Positions 7,813 to 14,644 of a stretch of DNA of 64,000 nucleotides are shown one piece after another; positions within the stretch are counted from its first letter, which is position 1, and each line of letters starts with the position of its first letter. Position numbers and translations under genes: made by a program. The stretch is from positions 1,674,001-1,738,000 of the forward strand of contig NZ_CP092431.1 in NCBI RefSeq assembly GCF_022385335.1, read 5' to 3'. The DNA comes from Streptomyces deccanensis. GTDB lineage: Bacteria; Actinomycetota; Actinomycetes; Streptomycetales; Streptomycetaceae. The notes beneath the pieces are model-generated. The model searched no databases, was not told where the DNA came from, and saw nothing but the letters and a program-made list of their open reading frames with translations.

Positions 7813-9111
7813 ATGACTCCAGACATGTCTGATGTGACGCGCGCGAAGAACGGTCGCCCGGTGCGCCACCGGTTGCTGTCGGCTACGGCGGGGCTCCGCG
7901 GCTGGTGGGAACGGCGCCACGGACACGCGCCGCCGACGATCGATACCGAGGCCCGGCCGCCGCTCGCCGTAGGGCGGCAGGCCGGGCCGTCCGGGGCGGC
8001 CGCCCCGGTGTTCACCGGTGCGACCCTGATGTGGCGGATGCGGACGACGGTGAAGGACGAACCCGGTTCGCTGGCCGCCCTGTGCACGGCCCTCGCGGAG
8101 CACAGGGTCGACATCCTGAGCCTGCAGACGCATCCGCTGGCCGAGGGCACCGTGGACGAGTTCCTCCTCCGGGCGCCCGAGGAGCTGACCTCCACCGAGA
8201 TCGGCCGGGCCGTCTCGGAGGCCGGCGGCACCGAGACCTGGATCGAGCGCGGTGACGCCCACGACCTGGTGGACGCGCCGACCCGGATCCTCGGTCTGGC
8301 CACGCGCACGGCCCTGGACGCGGCGGAACTGCCGCTCGCCCTGCGGCAGTTGCTCGGCCGCTGCACCATCCGCTCGCTGCCCGCCACCGCTCCCGGCTCG
8401 GGCCGGGCCCAGGAGAGCGTCCCGGTCGAAGGGGCCCTGGAGGACACCGTGATGCGGTTGCGGGCGCCTGAGGGCGGGGTGATCACGGTGGAGCGGCCGT
8501 ATCTGCCGTTCACGCCGACGGAGTTCGCGCGGGCGCGGGCCCTGGTGGAGCTGGACGCGCGGCTCGGGCCCCGGATCCCGCGCAGCCACGACGTGCTGAC
8601 CCTGCCGGAGGGCAACGACATCACGGTGCGCCGCGCGGACGCCGGCGACCTGCGGGCGGCCAAGGCGATGCACGAGCGGTGCTCGGCGCGCACGCTGACC
8701 ATGCGGTACCACGGGCCCGTGGGGGACGCCGATCGGTATCTCAAGCACCTGCTCAGCCCGCGTTTCGGGCGGACGCTCGCCGTGCAGACGGCCTCGGGGC
8801 GCCTCGTCGGGCTGGGACACCTTCTCTGGGACGGCGACGAGACCGAGATCGCGCTGCTCGTCGAGGACGAGTGGCAGCGGAGGGGCATCGGCAGTGAGCT
8901 GCTGCGTCGTCTGGTGGAGATGGCGGCCGCGGCGGGGTGCGAGAACGTGTACGTGGTGACGCAGGCGTCCAACACGGGGATGGTGGCGGCGATGCGGGGT
9001 CTCGAACTGCCGCTCGACTATCAGATCGAGGAAGGAACGCTGGTGATCACCGCGCGGTTGTCCGAGGTGGAGGTCGCGGAAACGGCGGAGGGACGACGAC
9101 GGGTGGGGTGA
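7813..9111 (+). CDS. ACT-domain GNAT acetyltransferase fusion
   Basis: 432 residues from ATG 7813 (ATG 7825 is also possible; no strong ribosome site precedes either). Residues ~73-150 read as an ACT domain (RTTVKDEPGSLAALCTALAE, HRVDILSLQTH), a fold that binds amino acids. Residues ~269-410 are a GNAT domain with the acetyl-CoA motif WQRRGIGSELL and a following helix. The middle 150-260 is a linker without a named family. The arrangement suggests an amino-acid-gated lysine acetyltransferase, as described for AAPatA-type actinobacterial enzymes (there the amino acids are Asn or Cys); the ligand and target here are inferred. It is monocistronic, with a hairpin terminator downstream. Confidence 0.85.
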   Translation: MTPDMSDVTRAKNGRPVRHRLLSATAGLRGWWERRHGHAPPTIDTEARPPLAVGRQAGPSGAAAPVFTGATLMWRMRTTVKDEPGSLAALCTALAEHRVDILSLQTHPLAEGTVDEFLLRAPEELTSTEIGRAVSEAGGTETWIERGDAHDLVDAPTRILGLATRTALDAAELPLALRQLLGRCTIRSLPATAPGSGRAQESVPVEGALEDTVMRLRAPEGGVITVERPYLPFTPTEFARARALVELDARLGPRIPRSHDVLTLPEGNDITVRRADAGDLRAAKAMHERCSARTLTMRYHGPVGDADRYLKHLLSPRFGRTLAVQTASGRLVGLGHLLWDGDETEIALLVEDEWQRRGIGSELLRRLVEMAAAAGCENVYVVTQASNTGMVAAMRGLELPLDYQIEEGTLVITARLSEVEVAETAEGRRRVG

Positions 9112-9161
9112 GTCGAGGGCCGGGTGGATCGAGTGCCTGAGTGAGGGCTGGTCGCGCGGTT

Positions 9162-9185
9162 CCCGCGCCCCTGACGGGGCGCGGG
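9162..9185. terminator. Convergent hairpin terminator (dispersed repeat copy)
   Basis: CCCGCGCCCC and GGGGCGCGGG form a perfect 10-bp stem with loop TGAC between the converging acetyltransferase and PLP-enzyme genes. The flanking GGTCGCGCGGTTCCCG shows it is a copy of the dispersed intergenic repeat. Confidence 0.75.
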
Positions 9186-9207
9186 GTCCAACGTCGGCAC
9201 CCCGCCG

Positions 9208-10434
9208 CTAGGCGCGCCCCGTCGAGAGCGCGGGCCCCTCGTCCTTGCTCCACTCTCGCGGCAGGCCGGTGACCGTTTCTCCCAACGCGCGGTCGAGGTC
9301 CGCCCACAGGTCCTCCGGGTCCTCCAGGCCCACCGACATGCGCAGGAGACGGTCGGACACGCCGGCGTCGCGGCGGTCCGACTCCTCCACGATGCGGTGG
9401 CTGATCGAGGCCGGGTGCTGGATGAGCGTGTCCACGCTGCCGAGGCTCACCGCCGGGGTGATCAGGCGGACGGCGGAGATGACGTCGTGCGGATCGCCGT
9501 GGACCTCGAAGGCGATCATGGCGCCGCCGATGCGCGGATAGTGGACGCGGGCGACACGGGGGTCCGCGGCGAGGCGGCTGACGAGTTCGGCGGCGGTCGC
9601 GGAGGCCGCCCGGACACGGACCGGGAGCGTGGACAGGCCCCGCAGGAGGAGGTAGCCGGCGAGCGGGTGCAGGACGCCGCCGGTGGCGAAGCGGACCTGG
9701 CGGAGCCGTCCGGCGAACTCCTCGTCGCAGGCCACGACTCCCGCCATGACGTCCCCGTGCCCGCCGAGGTACTTGGTGGCGCTGTGCAGGACGAGCCGCG
9801 CGCCCTGTTCGACGGGGCGTTGCAGGACGGGCGTGGCGAAGGTGTTGTCCGCGAGGAGCGGGACCGAGCCGCAGGCGTGGGCGAGGGCCCGGAGGTCGAG
9901 CTCGGCGAGGGTCGGGTTGGCCGGGGTCTCGACGAGGACCAGGCCCGTGTCGGGGCGCAGCGCGTCCGCGACGCCGGCCGGGTCGACCCAGGTGACCTCG
10001 GTGCCGAGCAGCCCCGCGGTGAGGAGATGGTCGCTGCAGCCGTACAGGGGCCGTACGGCGACGACATGGCGCAGGCCCATCGACGCGCGGACGAGGAGGA
10101 CGGCGCTCAGGGCGGCCATGCCGCTGGCGAAGGCGACCGCGCTCTCGGTGCCTTCGAGGCGGGCGAGGGCGGTCTCGAAGCGGGCGACGGTCGGGTTGCC
10201 GAGCCGACCGTAGATCGGCGGTCCCTCCGGCTGAGCGCCGTCGCCGGCGAAGGCGTCGATGCGGGCGGCCTCGCCCCGGCTGTCGTACGAGGGATAGGTG
10301 GTCGACAGGTCGATCGGCGGAGCGTGCAGGCCCTGGCGCGCGAGGTCGTCGCGGCCGGCGTGCACGGCCTCGGTGGCCAGTGCTCTCGGCGTGGAGCGTG
10401 CGTGGTCGTACGCGTGCGTGCTCGCTGAGTTCAT
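9208..10434 (-). CDS. Trans-sulfuration family PLP enzyme (cystathionine gamma-synthase/lyase-like)
   Basis: 408 residues from ATG 10434; an in-frame ATG at 10452 is an alternative. The Cys/Met metabolism PLP family is shown by YGRLGNPTVARFE, ASGMAALSAVLL, the cofactor-stacking Tyr in PLYGCSD, VETPANPTL, and the PLP lysine at ~221 in HSATKYLGGHGD. It is somewhat longer than typical MetB because of an N-terminal extension. Sequence alone does not separate gamma-synthase, gamma-lyase and methionine gamma-lyase activities. It is divergent from an Lrp/AsnC regulator with an inverted repeat in the 60-bp gap, so it is likely the Lrp target and tied to sulfur amino-acid turnover. Confidence 0.9.
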   Translation of the reverse strand: MNSASTHAYDHARSTPRALATEAVHAGRDDLARQGLHAPPIDLSTTYPSYDSRGEAARIDAFAGDGAQPEGPPIYGRLGNPTVARFETALARLEGTESAVAFASGMAALSAVLLVRASMGLRHVVAVRPLYGCSDHLLTAGLLGTEVTWVDPAGVADALRPDTGLVLVETPANPTLAELDLRALAHACGSVPLLADNTFATPVLQRPVEQGARLVLHSATKYLGGHGDVMAGVVACDEEFAGRLRQVRFATGGVLHPLAGYLLLRGLSTLPVRVRAASATAAELVSRLAADPRVARVHYPRIGGAMIAFEVHGDPHDVISAVRLITPAVSLGSVDTLIQHPASISHRIVEESDRRDAGVSDRLLRMSVGLEDPEDLWADLDRALGETVTGLPREWSKDEGPALSTGRA

Positions 10435-10469
10435 GGACGTCAGGGTGAACATCGACCGGGACTCGGGGA

Positions 10470-10491
10470 TCGAACACCGTGTTACGTTCGA
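10470..10491. promoter_or_regulatory. Candidate Lrp operator in the divergent promoter
   Basis: TCGAAC (10470-10475) and GTTCGA (10486-10491) form an inverted repeat with a 10-nt spacer between the PLP-enzyme start and the Lrp start at 10495. The position allows one site to control both genes. Confidence 0.45.
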
Positions 10492-10494
10492 ACA

Positions 10495-10986
10495 ATGGCC
10501 GATTCCGTCGTACTCGATCCGGTGGACCTCCATCTGCTGCGGCTGTTGCAGAACGACGCCCGGACGACGTACCGGGATCTCGCGGCGCAGGTCGGGGTCG
10601 CGCCGTCCACCTGTCTGGACCGGGTGACGCGGCTGCGGCGTGCGGGCGTGATCGTCGGCCATCAGCTGCGGCTGGATCCGGCCAAGCTGGGTCGGGGTCT
10701 GGAGGCGTTGCTGTCGGTCCAGGTCAGACCGCACCGACGGGAGTTGGTGGGGCCGTTCGTGGAGCGGATCCGGGCGCTGCCGGAGTCGCGGACCGTCTAT
10801 CACCTCACCGGACCGGACGACTATCTCGTGCATGTCGCGGTCGCGGACATGGCGGATCTGCAGCGTCTGGTCCTCGACGAGTTCACCTCGCGGCGCGAGG
10901 TGGCGCGGGTGGAGACCCGATTGATCTTCCAGCAGTGGGACTGCGGGCCGCTCCTGCCGCCGGACGCCGACCGGCCCTCGCCCTGA
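10495..10986 (+). CDS. Lrp/AsnC-family transcriptional regulator
   Basis: 163 residues, normal length. The N-terminal HTH (LDPVDLHLLRLLQNDARTTY, VAPSTCLDRVTRLRRAGVI) is followed by a RAM/ACT-like effector domain (~70-150, including VYHLTGPDDYLVHVAV). Such proteins sense amino acids as octamers. The start ATG is 60 bp from the divergent PLP-enzyme start and an inverted repeat overlaps this leader, leaving no room for a standard ribosome site; translation may be leaderless. The probable role is local control of the neighbouring sulfur amino-acid enzyme. Confidence 0.92.
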   Translation: MADSVVLDPVDLHLLRLLQNDARTTYRDLAAQVGVAPSTCLDRVTRLRRAGVIVGHQLRLDPAKLGRGLEALLSVQVRPHRRELVGPFVERIRALPESRTVYHLTGPDDYLVHVAVADMADLQRLVLDEFTSRREVARVETRLIFQQWDCGPLLPPDADRPSP

Positions 10987-11128
10987 CCCGCCGAACATCG
11001 ACCGGCCCCGGACGGCCCTCACATTCCACGACAGCGGCTCACGCCCTGAGCGGAATCCGGCCGCGGTAAGGCTCAAGCGCCCGTTGAGGAGCTGACGTCG
11101 TACCCGTGGCCGTACCAAGATTGTCGGC

Positions 11129-12820
11129 ATGTCTGACACCAAGAGCCCCCTGCCCCGTGAGGTCGCCGACGCGTATGTCGACGATCTCATCGCCCTCGAC
11201 CCCGTGACCGGTACGTATCTGGGTGTGAAGGAGAGTTCCGGCAGGTTGCCGGACACCTCGCCGGCCGGGCAGGAGGCCCGTGCGGAGCTGATCCGGACGA
11301 CGCTCGCGCGGCTCGACGAGGCGGAGCGGCAACCGGGCGCGGACAGCGACGTCGAGCGCCGGTGCGCGCGCCTGCTGCGCGAGCGGCTGACGGCGGAGCT
11401 GGCCGTGCACGAGGCCGAGGAGGGGCTGCGCGCCGTCGGCAACATGGTCACGCCCCCGCACGAGGTGCGCGAGGTCTTCACGATCACCCCGGCGGAGACC
11501 GAGGAGGACTGGGCGGCGATCGCCGAACGGCTGCGCGCGGTGCCGACGGCCTACGCCGGGTACCGCGAGTCCCTGGCGCTCGGGCTGGAGCGGAAGCTGT
11601 ACGCGGGCCCGCGCCCGACCGCGACCTTCATCGGCCAGCTCACCGAGTGGGCGGACACGGACGGTTCGGGGCGCGGCTGGTTCGAGGACTTCGCGTCGGC
11701 GGGTCCCGAGTCGCTGCGCGCCGAGCTGGACGAGGCGGCTCGGGGCGCCACCAGGGCCGTGGTGGAGCTGCGCGACTGGATGCGCGACGTGTACGCCCCG
11801 GCGGTCGAGGGGGCGCCGGACACGGTCGGCCGGGAGCGCTACGGCAGGCTGGTCCGCTATTTCACGGGGTCGGACCTGGATCTCGACGAGGCGTACGCGT
11901 ACGGCTGGGCCGAGTTCCACCGGCTGCTCGGCGAGATGAGGCAGGAGGCCGCGAAGATCCTGCCCGGCGCCGAGACGCCCTGGGTGGCGCTCGCGCACCT
12001 GGACGAGCACGGCCGGCACATCGAGGGCGTCGACGAGGTCCGCGCGTGGCTGCAGTCGCTGATGGACGAGGCGATCGAGGCGCTGGACGGCACCCACTTC
12101 GACCTCGCCGAGCCGGTCCGCAAGGTCGAGTCGTGCATCGCCCCGCCCGGTGGCGCGGCGGCCCCCTACTACTCGGCCCCGACCGAGGACTTCTCCCGCC
12201 CCGGCCGCACCTGGCTGCCGACGATGGGGGCGACCCGCTTCCCGGTGTACGACCTGGTTTCCACCTGGTACCACGAGGGCGTTCCCGGTCATCACCTCCA
12301 GCTCGCGCAGTGGGTGTACGTCAAGGACGACCTGTCGCGCTACCAGGCCACGATCGGCGGGGTCAGCGCCAACGCCGAGGGCTGGGCCCTGTACGCGGAG
12401 CGGCTCATGGACGAGCTGGGCTTCCTCAAGGACGCGGAGGAACGGCTCGGCTACCTGGACGCCCAGATGATGCGCGCGGCCCGGGTCATCGTCGACATCG
12501 GCATGCACCTGGAGCTGGAGATCCCGGCGGACTCACCGTTCCACCCGGGCGAGCGCTGGACCGTGGATCTGGCCCAGGAGTTCTTCGGCGCCCACAGCAG
12601 TCGTCCGGCGGACTTCGTGGAGAGCGAGCTGACGCGTTATCTGACGATGCCGGGCCAGGCCATCGGCTACAAGCTCGGCGAGCGGGCCTGGCTGCTCGGC
12701 CGGGAGAAGGCCAAGGAGCGTCACGGCGAGGCCTTCGACGCCAAGGCCTGGCACATGGCCGCGCTGTCCCAGGGGTCGCTGGGCCTGGACGACCTGGTGG
12801 ACGAGCTGTCCCGCCTCTGA
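11129..12820 (+). CDS. DUF885 family protein, probable metallopeptidase
   Basis: 563 residues, the normal size for this bacterial family. The whole length fits DUF885; the signature is YHEGVPGHHLQ at residues ~381-391, an HExxxGH-like zinc site in gluzincin-type folds, with a downstream Glu in GWALYAERLM as likely third ligand. There is no signal peptide, so it is cytosolic. Family members are annotated as putative carboxypeptidase-like enzymes; no substrate is established. The gene stands alone after the Lrp gene with a 142-bp gap and is convergent with the Imm21 gene. Confidence 0.88.
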   Translation: MSDTKSPLPREVADAYVDDLIALDPVTGTYLGVKESSGRLPDTSPAGQEARAELIRTTLARLDEAERQPGADSDVERRCARLLRERLTAELAVHEAEEGLRAVGNMVTPPHEVREVFTITPAETEEDWAAIAERLRAVPTAYAGYRESLALGLERKLYAGPRPTATFIGQLTEWADTDGSGRGWFEDFASAGPESLRAELDEAARGATRAVVELRDWMRDVYAPAVEGAPDTVGRERYGRLVRYFTGSDLDLDEAYAYGWAEFHRLLGEMRQEAAKILPGAETPWVALAHLDEHGRHIEGVDEVRAWLQSLMDEAIEALDGTHFDLAEPVRKVESCIAPPGGAAAPYYSAPTEDFSRPGRTWLPTMGATRFPVYDLVSTWYHEGVPGHHLQLAQWVYVKDDLSRYQATIGGVSANAEGWALYAERLMDELGFLKDAEERLGYLDAQMMRAARVIVDIGMHLELEIPADSPFHPGERWTVDLAQEFFGAHSSRPADFVESELTRYLTMPGQAIGYKLGERAWLLGREKAKERHGEAFDAKAWHMAALSQGSLGLDDLVDELSRL

Positions 12821-12912
12821 CCCGGACCGGTCGGGCCCACCACCACCCACGGCGGGGGCCCGGCCGCCGCGTTGCCGGTTCTCGGGCAATCGCGCTCCCG
12901 GCCGGCCTCACC

Positions 12913-13443
12913 TCACCTGTCGGCCAGCGGTCTCACCCGGATCAGGCCCAGCCAGGTCTCCGGGCCCGTCGAGACCCGGGCGGTGCTGATGCCGTACGGG
13001 CCGGGAGCCAGCTCCACCCGTACGTGGTCGGTCTCCCGCAGGGACCTGCCGGGCCAGACGGCGTCGAAAAGGACGACCGGGCCCGGCACCCGCCAGCGCA
13101 GCTCCGGCTCCCAGGCCGCGGTGTCGAGCGTCGCCGGAACTCCCGCGAGGAGTTCGGTCTCGGAGTCGGCCGCGTAGCAGCGGACGAAGACGCCGTGGCG
13201 GGGCAGATACGCGGTGGACGCGGGTTCGTCGCCGAGGACCAGGGCGCGGGTGTCGCCGACCGGCAGCAGGCCCACGGGTCCGTCGACGTCACAGGCGCGG
13301 TCGTAGTCCGAGGACGTCTCGTCGCCGTCGGCGCCCGCCCAGAACGGCAGCACCGCCTCAGGTATCGCTATGAGCGGTCCACCGCTCGACTCCACCCACC
13401 GCACCACATCGGGCACCACCGCCACGTCCGCGTATCCAGCCAT
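12913..13443 (-). CDS. Imm21-family protein
   Basis: 176 residues. The opening (VPDVVRWVESSGGPLIAIPEAVLPFWAG) and the following SSDYDRACDVDGPVGLLPVG with ALVLGDEPAST match the Immunity protein 21 family, which in actinomycetes is mostly found as a free-standing gene. Family members were named from polymorphic toxin loci. No toxin, WXG/LXG protein or secretion gene lies next to it here. An orphan immunity protein or a housekeeping role are both possible. It is convergent with the DUF885 gene. Confidence 0.75.
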   Translation of the reverse strand: MAGYADVAVVPDVVRWVESSGGPLIAIPEAVLPFWAGADGDETSSDYDRACDVDGPVGLLPVGDTRALVLGDEPASTAYLPRHGVFVRCYAADSETELLAGVPATLDTAAWEPELRWRVPGPVVLFDAVWPGRSLRETDHVRVELAPGPYGISTARVSTGPETWLGLIRVRPLADR

Positions 13444-13543
13444 GCCCAGAAGTTACACGGCGGCCGTCGGTGCGAACTCGCCGCCCCTCAGCGCTTCTTG
13501 ACAGTCTGTCAGCAACGGCGGCGGCCTCGGGACGGCGACCGGG

Positions 13544-14029
13544 TCAGCAGCCGCAGTCCTCGGCGTCCACGGGCGCGGTCAGCGGGTCGGCGGCCCGTCG
13601 CGCCTCACCCTCCCAGGTCTCGTACGCGAAGCCCTCGCGCGCCCAGTACTCGAAGCCGCCGAGCATCTCCTTGACCTGGAAGCCGAGTTCGGCGAGGGCG
13701 AGGGCGGCGCGGGTCGCGCCGTTGCAGCCGGGGCCCCAGCAGTAGGTGACGACCGGCACGGACTTGTCGAGCAGTTGCTCGGCCTGCTCGGGGATGAGGG
13801 CGGTGGGCAGGTGGACCGCGCCCGGGATGTGCCCCTGGTCCCAGGACGCGGTGGAGCGGGAGTCCAGGACGACGAAGCCGGGGTCGCCGTCGGCGGCGAG
13901 CGCGGCGGCCACGTCGGAGACGTCGGCGTGGAAGACGAGGCTGGCCCGGAAGTACGCGGCGGCCTCGGCAGGGGCGGCGGGGGCGATCCGCAGGACGGGG
14001 TTGACGGCGGATGCGGTGGCGACGGTCAT
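13544..14029 (-). CDS. Rhodanese-like domain protein
   Basis: 161 residues with a single rhodanese domain (~35-140). Landmarks are VVLDSRSTASWDQGHIPGAVHLP and the active-site loop VTYCWGPGCNGA, whose first Cys is the expected sulfur carrier. The C-terminus ends in DAEDCGC, an extra Cys motif that could relay sulfur or bind metal (inference). It is cytosolic. The gene is divergent from a second Lrp/AsnC regulator with 131 bp between starts, so regulation by that protein is likely. Confidence 0.88.
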   Translation of the reverse strand: MTVATASAVNPVLRIAPAAPAEAAAYFRASLVFHADVSDVAAALAADGDPGFVVLDSRSTASWDQGHIPGAVHLPTALIPEQAEQLLDKSVPVVTYCWGPGCNGATRAALALAELGFQVKEMLGGFEYWAREGFAYETWEGEARRAADPLTAPVDAEDCGC

Positions 14030-14160
14030 GAGCTGGCCTTTCCCTCGGGGAAGCCCTTGTTTCCCTCACCGGAAATCTACGTCGGACGATCATCCGCCTG
14101 AAGGGGCGATCCACGGCCGGGGCCTTGATCGGCCGGGGATTCCCCTGCTATCCATCGGGC

Positions 14161-14616
14161 ATGACCGCGAATTCCCCGTATCTGCCGGATGCCACCGACT
14201 GGCGCATCCTGGAGGTCCTCCAGCGCGAGGGCCGGGCCAGCTTCGCCGAGCTCGCCCGCGCCGTGTCGATGTCGGCGAGCGCGGTGACCGAGCGGGTGCG
14301 GCGGCTGGAGGAGGCGGGCGTGATCCGGGGCTACGCGGCCGTCGTGGACCCGGAGCGGCTGGGGCTGCCGATCCTGGCGTTCGTGCGTCTGCGCTACCCC
14401 AATGGGAACTACAAGCCGTTCCACGATCTGGTGGCCGTCACGCCCGAGATCCTGGAGGCGCACCACGTCACGGGCGACGACTGCTTTGTGATCAAGGTGG
14501 CGGCCCGTTCGATGCGGCATCTGGAGGAGGTGTCGGGCAAGATCGGCGCGCTGGGGTCGGTGACGACGAGCGTCGTCTACTCCTCACCGCTCCCCCGCCG
14601 CCCGCTGGGCCACTGA
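14161..14616 (+). CDS. Lrp/AsnC-family transcriptional regulator
   Basis: 151 residues from ATG 14161. HTH at ~10-55 (ATDWRILEVLQREGRASFAE, MSASAVTERVRRLEEAGVI) and RAM effector domain at ~65-140 (VTPEILEAHHVTGDDCFVIK). It is divergent from the rhodanese gene. A short palindrome GGGGATTCCCC sits at 14135-14145 just before the start, but it is close to the local base bias and only suggestive as an operator. The 3' end faces sbcC only 28 bp away. Confidence 0.9.
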   Translation: MTANSPYLPDATDWRILEVLQREGRASFAELARAVSMSASAVTERVRRLEEAGVIRGYAAVVDPERLGLPILAFVRLRYPNGNYKPFHDLVAVTPEILEAHHVTGDDCFVIKVAARSMRHLEEVSGKIGALGSVTTSVVYSSPLPRRPLGH

Positions 14617-14644
14617 CTTCGCCACTGCCCCGCCGCCCCCTGGG

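Noticed and set aside
10435..11487. Extended N-terminus of the PLP enzyme reaching 11487
   Set aside because: It is antisense to the Lrp gene and the DUF885 gene start; the family sequence begins after 10434.
14135..14145. GGGGATTCCCC as an Lrp operator
   Set aside because: It is an 11-bp palindrome of G and C runs, expected by chance in this composition, and lacks a second site.
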